Shown here in pieces: positions 56,141 through 64,000 of a stretch of 64,000 nt of DNA. Source of the DNA: Himantopus leucocephalus. Taxonomy: Eukaryota; Chordata; Aves; Charadriiformes; Recurvirostridae. The position numbers were made by a program, and so were the translations under genes. The notes beneath the pieces were generated by a model, which saw nothing but the letters and a program-made list of their open reading frames with translations, had not been told where the DNA came from and searched no databases. How positions within the stretch are numbered: position 1 is the first letter of the stretch; each line of letters opens with the position of its first letter. The stretch covers positions 80,895,816 to 80,959,815 of the forward strand of contig RSEF01000003.1 in assembly GCA_003993805.1 (NCBI GenBank), read 5' to 3'.

Positions 56141-59100
56141 TGAAATTGCATAAACAGGCGCGTATTAATTATACATGCATTTAAATAAAGTTAATCTGTA
56201 CTGATTTAAAAATAAATTACGAAACATCAACTTATGCCTTGACAAAAATGAAATGAAACACACTGTTTAACCAGAGGAAGGACTAAAATTAATATGGATC
56301 CATAAGAGTAAGAACCAAAACTGAATAAAATTCTAGAATTATAACTTATATCATGTTTTTCTTAAGAGCTGAACTAGAATTAAATTACTCCCCAAGGAAC
56401 AAAATAATAACTGGAATCAGTTCTTTGTTACAGAATTAAAGCAACACTGCTGTGCTGCTGATGCTGACCCAGTATTTTGGGCTTCCTTAATCTATTTCTT
56501 CCTAGATCTATGATTTATGACATCTGAGGACTGACCTTTAAATTTCTGCCCTAACAAGCAGGTTTATTTGCACTCCTTGGTAATAAAAAATAAAGGCCTC
56601 CAGGCCAGTAAGTATTAACTTCTTTAAACATAACACATTGTCTCACATATAACCTCCTAGAATTTGTGACAAGCAACACTATTTGAGGTCTAACTAGTTT
56701 CAAGTCCTCTAAAACAAATCTAATTTATACTGCCTAATGTACCTTATTTTGCTCCCTAACAGCTATTTCTAAATGCAGCAGAAAACTACCCTTCTAAATC
56801 AAACTGGCTTCTGAAATGCAATGCAGCAAAGAAAAACATAGAATTGTTTTTTTCTAACACAGCTACGAAATAAGTATTTCTATTAATCTTAAGTTTGTCG
56901 AACACCACACATATCAATTGTCTTTCTACTTACAAACTATAAATGTCAACTTTTTTCCTTGTGATCTCTTAAGAAATGTGACATTAAAGTTAATGAAAGC
57001 ATTTATTTAGATGAATTTTTATATAGAGGCTGGACTTCTTCAAGATAGATATTATATGCATCGGGTCTGGGATATTGTGGCTTGAAATCCATGTCATACA
57101 AATACAAATACATACATATGTGGACTTATACCAGAAGAGAATATGATTCTTTATTTTCTCTTACTAAAGATACCAAATTGTGTTAATGTCACGTCAGAAG
57201 TTGAAGACAGTCATTTGATTAGGTGTATTTCTCTAAATTACACTAGAATTCTATATTTTTTTACGTCAGTTACTGGGGCAGAGGCACTTCTGAGAGAAAT
57301 CTCAGTTGTGTCATAATGTTATTGTCAAATCTTCACTTCTGCTTTTAACTTAAAGAGGAAAGAACTTAGGCCAGTGACATATAGCTCAAAGCAACGGACA
57401 ATGGAAAGGCAAATGGAGAGATGAAATCTCCGAGAGCACCATAGGAGTAACTTACTTGCTGTTATGATGATTAATAGCCTTTTATAATGAAGATTTACTC
57501 AGAAATACCAAAACCAAAGACAGGATTTTAGCTAGAATAACAGGTTTTGAGCTAGCAGCTGCAACAGACTCCCATCTATGTCAATAAAACACAAGAAGGA
57601 ACATAGACCCCCTACTGATTACTGAGTTAGATGATTTTATAGGCAGTGGCCTACTTCCCCTTGTTTAGCAACACTGATTAGGTAGCCAGTGGGTAACAGA
57701 GGACTGACAGTGGAGAGAAGACCCCTCATTTCTCTCTGTGTATACCTACATCAGGAGAAGGCTGAATTACACTTCTAAGTCTAGACCCACCACTTCAGTC
57801 CAGAAAAAGCCAAAGCTGCAGCACTGACTAGGTTCACAGTAAATTTGACTGACAGTGTTACCCTTACTATATCAACTACCTTTCTGAAATGTATCTTTTT
57901 ATTTAAAAAAAATGTGCATTTAAGAAATATAAAGGTGCAAGAAGATGTTAAATTCACTGAGGCATATTAAATAAAATATGTATGAGCACTAGTATTATGG
58001 ACAATAAGCCAATACCACTTGACGCAACTGTTCAAGTATTTGAAATTATAACAATTGATTTCATCAACATAGTTTAACACAGGCAAAACAACACACTTTT
58101 CATCAGTTTCATAAAGGGATAAAGCATTTTTGTAAAGTGAAACCAAAGCAAAGAAACAAGCGATAATTTTCCCAAGACGCTGACCTACTTATAGAAACGT
58201 GCAAACATTGACAATTTGAACAGACATTCACCATCCTGGTCTCAAAATAGCAGTGAATTGTTAGAAAACTCACTAAGTGAGGTTATCTAACCCATGAGAA
58301 GATGCACTAACATTCATGCATTTAACGTGCCAGATTAAGACAATTTGCAAGAATGTGTGCTAAAAAATGAGTTAACGTTCTTTCTAATTGAATCAATGGG
58401 TTATGGAAATGGAAAGAAAGATAACTAGCACTTTCACCTACACTTGACCAAAGAAAGACTGCAGTAGGAGAAAAAGTTTTCAGATATTTAAGTCTGTAAG
58501 ACACTAAATACCAGAAAGAGATAACTTAGGCTTGTAAACATGTGTATCCTAGATGTGACAGTGACATACAAACACAGACCTAAAAGGAACTGGCAAGGTA
58601 ATATGACTTTACTTTCAGACTCCCACAAGTTCAGAAAAACATGCAATACATGTTTATTACAGCAGGACCTTTGAAAAATAAATTGTTGGTCTCATCACTC
58701 AAAAAGTGCATTCCTGAAAAGTTTAAAATTACTTAAAAAATATCAGAGAGTTTGAGGAAAAAGAAAAGGCTCATCCAATGACTAATTAAAAAGACAGAGG
58801 CATTCATCTGACTCATTGGTTAGTCACAGTACTCTAAGCAGTAAAAATAGTGTCTCATTAGTCTTTTAAACATTTATTCCTTATTCTACACGAAATTGAT
58901 ACTTAATCACTTCCCTAGTGTTCAGCAGGCACTTATTACACAGGGAAAACTTGGAGAATGGAAAGTTTATAAAATCTCTGTCAATCTCACCTACATGTTA
59001 GGAATGATTCATTATAATGTGCCATGAGCTGCAGGATGACACTGAATGGAAGCCTGTAATTAACTTTGCTTCATGTTTTATTGATAGCATTTGCTGTTTA

Positions 59101-62100
59101 TGAGATCTGATCATACATCTTGAGCAATATGCAAGCCTATGGATCATGCTGTGTTTAGATACCCTGGCATTGGGGGATATAGGTGAAACTGAATAGATTA
59201 GATGGAAAATGTGCCACATCCCTTGTGAGCTGTATACACATTGATATTTTCCCTTTTCTGCCACTTGTTTGATGTTGTTTCTGTCTCAAAACACACTTGA
59301 CATTTAATAGAAAACATGGAAGTCAAAATTCTTTTTTACTGTCTTGGGCCAGTATTTCCTTATATCAGTCATGGGCATGCTTATAGAGAATAGGAAAAAA
59401 TGAATCGTCTCCCTTACAAACAAACATATCTGTACTTTGAAATGCTTCTTACACTTCAGAGCAAATTTGGAGTTGCAGACAATTTGCAGTTACAAACTTG
59501 AGGAGGGACAAATGTGTGTGGATGAGGCTTCTGTTATCCCAGAAGCAAGTCACACACAAATTGGGAAAAATATGTGGGTTTTTTGTAATACGGGTAATTT
59601 GGCAAAACTGAAAACAAATTTACAAAATCCTTAAAAGACCATGGATTATTTAGGAACAGATGGTGTGAAAGGCATTTGAAATCCCTCCTGTGAAGTGTGC
59701 TCTGCTTCATATAAACAATATAAGCAGAAGCTCACAGACCAGGATCTTCCTCCAAATGGTTTTGACCCTAGTCTTCACATCTGGTATCACATTCCTGTTC
59801 AATTAAGTTTTGAGTTTTATTTTCAGAAGGAAACAACTCAGTGGGATTACCTATCAGAAGACCCTCTTATCACGATTCAGACAATGGGGGTTTAAAAATG
59901 TAGCTTAATTCTCCTACTATCTGCAAAGAAATGTTCTTTTGAAAATCTGGAAACTCTACTTCTGGCTGTGGCTATTTTTGCCCAATTGAAAGAATTTGTC
60001 ACGATTTTTTGAATAATTTTTAAATATCATAATAGATTTTGCTCTGAAGTTCTACTTCCCAACTCTGCTCATTATTTCTACAATGTTTTTAATGAGATCA
60101 ACTTTAGAATCACAGGCTTCATTGAAAAATTGAATTTTTTTTTCTTTTGTCTTTCTTTTCTGAGCTCCTATGGTACACCCACTCCATGTTTCTAAACTTC
60201 AATATCTTCCTTCACTATAAAGTCTCAGTCTGAGGAGGTCCCTCTAGTGTGATGAATGAAGCAAATGTTAATGGAAAAAGAAAAACAAACCACACAGTAC
60301 AATAACATAATTAAAGACTGCATTATAGACAAGAAAGACAGAAATTAGAAATGCAGAAGAAAAATATTTCTGAATTTCCTACCTATTGAGTGGTGAAGTT
60401 AGCAAACTTAATGTTATTCCTTCAACACTATTTTTCTGCCTATGCATTTATCCAAATTCAGACTTGACTAATGATGGAAGAAGAGGAAGCAAACCGACAG
60501 ACAGCACTGTGTCATGGACAAATCTAAAATTCTGGTTATATGGAAGATCCTCTTCATTAAAATCAAACTAAGAAAATAATTCTTGGGTAAAGGGAAGCCT
60601 TTTGTCAGAAACACAGGTTGTACAAACCTGGAATATGCAAGTGGGGACTGAAACACAATTCCATATATTGGCAGCCACAGACATTGAAAAAAGAATTACT
60701 CAAGTTTTAAAAACTCATAGACTGGTTTAGCAGTCATGAAGTTTACAGAACATTTTACATGTTGTCCCCTTGTCTTCTAGTGCTTCAGTTTTAATAGCAC
60801 ATTTAATTTGCATTTCCAAGCATTATTCTGCCAATATGTCAGGTAGATTCTCATACAAGCTCTTGATTCTGCAAGTTAAGGGTTTGTGACAATGTGCTGA
60901 AAAATATGAGCCTTTCAATGAAATCCCAAGATGGAAAGCATCGCTGCAGTCTCATACTGGTTCCAAATCATTTTTCTTGATGTAGTACAGTCATTAGGGA
61001 ACTTTTGCTCTACTCTTTTCAATAAACAGTTCCCTACTTTGACAATCTAAGCTGTTTACAGTGACTTTTAATAGCTTATCTATCAATAGCTCATCTTTTC
61101 AAGCAATTTAAAACTCACACAGGCATATATGTCACTCAACTTGTATTACAATCATCTACTGTTAGTTATAAAGAACTGAAATTTTCCTATGAGGCAAAAC
61201 AACTAATACAGAAAAGGCTTAATGTAGTTTGACTAAACTATCAACTTCAGCCAATGACTCATTAAGTCATGGTAAGAGTTAGTGTGCAGCCTGGAGAAGT
61301 AAGCCCAGGTTTGTAAACCAAGAAATTCTGCATTCAAAATTCTGCCTGTACCATAACCATAACCATAAATCTTTTAAATTACTTTAAAAAAAAAAAACAC
61401 AAACCCAAAAGTCAATATATATATATTTATTTATTTATAAATTTTTTTATATTTAAGGAGAGTTACAGCTGATGAGTAAGCACTTTCCTCACATAGGCAA
61501 TGTTAAATCAGATCCACATGATTAATTCTTATCGGCTTAAGCGGACCTTAGGATTCCAAAACCGCTGCACATGGTTTACTTTAATATGATAAAATAGGAC
61601 TTTTTCCTGAAAGATTCTGCTCTTGGTATCTCTTTCACACATGAAGAAAAACGTTTATTTTTTTAGCCAAATGTCAAGAGAACAGAGATGTGGCTCACTC
61701 TGGTCTGTAGTCAGAACTCAGAAAAATGCTAGTAGGTTACTTTTCACTAAAAATTTAGAAAACTGCTTTTATAATATTTCCTTAGCTGAAAACAACAACA
61801 AAAGGAACTATCCAAATTGGTTTCCATGGAAAAGAAAAAAAAAACAAACAAAACCAAAATGAGTTCCCATTTGGCCAATGAGGACTTTTTTGGTTAAAGG
61901 AATGTTTCAAATCAGTCCAGCTCCTAAAGTCTTCAAAAACCAGCTGTTTACACACATATATATACACACACATCTTTTGAGTTGTGTTTCATTGTGCAAA
62001 CCGAATGTATCAGAAAGAACAGTTACTTGAATTGATCTCTCGTGCGCCTATTAAAATGCAAATGACCTTTCAAAATATACTTCTTTACACAACTTTTTCA

Positions 62101-62924
62101 ACCTTTTGATAACCTTTCAGGAATGCTTTCAAAGTCTTGCAGCTTTTTCTATCCCTTCTCCAACCCACAGCCTTTTCCTCTTCTATAAAGAAGAAATGAG
62201 GGAGATGCTATCATCCATTCCAGTGCTAGTCAGTTGATGCATTTGCTAATTAGTGCATGAACCATCCTCTGAGAGCAATATTTAATTACTGTAGATATTT
62301 AGATGATACCATGAGATCCCCGCCAAGCCTCAAATATTTTTAAAATTACCCAGGTAACTTTTTTTACTCAATTATTAGCCTACTTCCTCTGAAAAGCAAG
62401 GTCTCTAAATTAAAGAAATGTAGTGGATGAAATTTTATTTTTTGCCACTATCAGCAAAAAGGTTTTCCTCTATGAAGATCTGTCAAATAAAAAGCTTAGT
62501 AGGCCACTAATGGCCATGACCTGTGGCAGCCTTGTTGTAGTGTGTAACTGAATTATTTCCTTTTCTAAATCTCCAAGCATGCCACTGAGAATGCTAGGTC
62601 AGCATATATAGTAAACAAATCACCAATCACCCAGCAACTACTGTACCGTCTGCCTCCGGAATGAAAGATCTCTTCCCTAGCTTGAACTTTTGGACCTTGA
62701 ATTTGACCCTGTCTGAGCTTTTGTTATGTTAACAAATGATTTTGATGGTAAAACTGTGAATCTACATATAGGACTGGTGAGGGAAACACATTAATAAAGA
62801 ATTACTTAAGTAAGTCAGGTTGTTTGACCCAAGCATGCAAGCTCTCTAAATTTATTTCCTTCTTACCCTTTTGTACTGTCACTACAGCTTTAATTTCTCC
62901 CTTCTTGTCCATGCATCCATTTAT
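56141..62924. other. Long non-coding interval, nothing identified
   Basis: Nearly 7 kb of AT-rich sequence. There are short TA/CA microsatellite-like runs at 61414-61440 and 61952-61974, and A/C-rich runs at 61386-61410 and 61830-61860. No recognised exon, RNA gene or clear transposon. Confidence 0.5.
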
Positions 62925-63060
62925 ATTGATCACATCAGCGCTCTTGGCAATCTATTCCATATTTCTAGTATTCTTTGCATGAAATAGCTCTGCTGGAGTT
63001 CCTGTTTACTTCTAATTTCAGTTTGTTTCCACTGTTTTTTCAAACAGCAGGTTACGGTTA
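62925..63060 (-). mobile_element. Possible ancient CR1/L3-like fragment
   Basis: The plus strand contains CTTGGCAATCTATTCCATAT, GCATGAAATAGCTCTGCTGG and GAGTTCCTGTTTACTTCTAA, then TTTCAGTTTGTTTCCACTG. The order and spacing resemble the reverse complement of the tail region of old CR1-group LINEs, in which a 'gtgaagaaat..cttcct' segment precedes 'ttcagtttgtgtcc'. The match is weak. Confidence 0.38.
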
Positions 63061-63884
63061 ATTAAAGTAATCTGAAAACAGATACATTTAGTATAGGAAA
63101 TGTTTGTAAATTGATACATTTTTTTTCTTTAGCAATGTTTTGAAATTGTATGTTATTAATAACACTGCACAAATAATTACCCTAAACCTCATATTTAGGT
63201 AATTACAAAAATAAATTTAACATCTGTTATTACAAATGCATAATGCCAAGTCATAATATGCAGGTTAGGGGTTAACACAAGCAAATTGGACACGGTACAT
63301 AACACAAAATAAATTATTGTATGGTAGTGTAATTACATTCCAACCATTATGTTAATTATAATTTATATCAATTCAATAATTAAAGAAAACAAGCTCTTCC
63401 TTTGGTTTCCTATTCAGATTCTTCTGCATACTAAATTATTCTATGTCAGCTAGCATGGCACTGGACCGTAAATCTGACAGCAGTGCATGGTGACATTATT
63501 TTTTATATGCAAGAGAAAGCTTACTCTATATGCTAGATTTTAAATAAATGTTTTGTTAATTAAATTGCATCAAAAGTAAACAAGATAGAGTTAAACAGGG
63601 CATAGAAAATCCACTTGTTGACCATCCAAAGAATTAAATTAAACATTTATTACCTTACAAATACTAACCTAAAGTGTTACTTTAAAATGTATTTATTGCA
63701 AAATTAAATTAGAATGGGATAGATTCTCTAAGGAGAATCCTAGAAAAAAAAACCAAACAAAAACTAAAAAAAACCCCAATATAAAATCCAACCATATAAA
63801 TATACAGCTGAAAAGAACTTTTTGAGTTATTTTATGCATTTCCTTTCAGTAAACTACAATCTTGCCTATATCTCCTATATAGAA
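63061..63884. other. Non-coding interval, nothing identified
   Basis: AT-rich sequence with an A/C-rich low-complexity run at 63744-63779. No recognised exon. Confidence 0.5.
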
Positions 63885-63925
63885 ATAAGCCAGCAATGTG
63901 CCCTTGTCACCAGGAAGGCCAACGG
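63885..63925 (+). mobile_element. CR1 LINE segment, cut by gap
   Basis: GCCAGCAATGTGCCCTTGTC followed by ACCAGGAAGGCCAACGG matches the CR1 ORF2 stretch downstream of the polymerase core (the QQCALVARKANG-type segment). It runs directly into the terminal N run. It is short but highly characteristic. Confidence 0.85.
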
Positions 63926-64000
63926 NNNNNNNNNNNNNNNNNNNNNNNNNNNNNNNNNNNNNNNNNNNNNNNNNNNNNNNNNNNNNNNNNNNNNNNNNNN
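63926..64000. other. Assembly gap reaching the window end
   Basis: 75 N are visible; the gap continues outside the window. Its left edge is CR1. Confidence 1.

Overview
This is vertebrate nuclear DNA, almost certainly from a bird. The sequence is AT-rich and has interspersed CR1 LINE tails ending in ATTCTATGATTCT or ATTCTGTGATTCTGTGAT. It also has a solo LTR whose edges (TGTGGTGAGTTGACC ... CCAATACA) are familiar from avian genomes, and exons bounded by normal GT-AG splice sites. There is no operon structure, no prokaryotic gene and no CRISPR. Nearly all open frames of 60-140 codons are chance frames in AT-rich non-coding DNA, transposon pieces or frames running through runs of N.

Layout. 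At the far left (282-965, minus strand) are two consecutive internal coding exons of UFL1, the E3-like ligase of the UFM1 (ufmylation) pathway. The rest of the 3' half of the gene lies left of the window. The 5' half should lie to the right but was not found: the gene runs into a 1000-N gap at 1503-2502. From 2503 to the end I find no host protein-coding exon. In vertebrates where the order is known, UFL1 is separated from FUT9 by a long gene-poor interval, and this window fits the UFL1 end of that desert (inference).

The desert holds CR1 copies of at least two age classes. Younger copies are at 1462-1502(-), 4620-4778(-), 6405-7140(+), 19612-19713(+), 37413-37638(+), 42419-42636(+), 53398-54140(+), 54411-54501(+), 55151-55440(-) and 63885-63925(+). 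Much older copies are at about 9150-9830(+), 18855-19560(+), 36755-36990(-), 43225-43790(-), 55620-56140(+) and possibly 62925-63060(-). A solo LTR of an endogenous retrovirus (37300-38269) has a 5-bp target duplication and carries a nested CR1. Two further GC-rich blocks (about 20840-22020 and 42029-42418) look LTR-derived but are unassigned.

Assembly structure is the clearest unusual signal. All four multi-N gaps touch CR1 sequence. Five single-N junctions (20630, 22085, 25327, 25685, 28143) are each flanked by near-identical direct repeats ending and starting exactly at the N. That is the mark of overlapping contig ends laid side by side instead of merged; one pair also differs by a clean 46-bp indel. 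I found no credible new biological system here.
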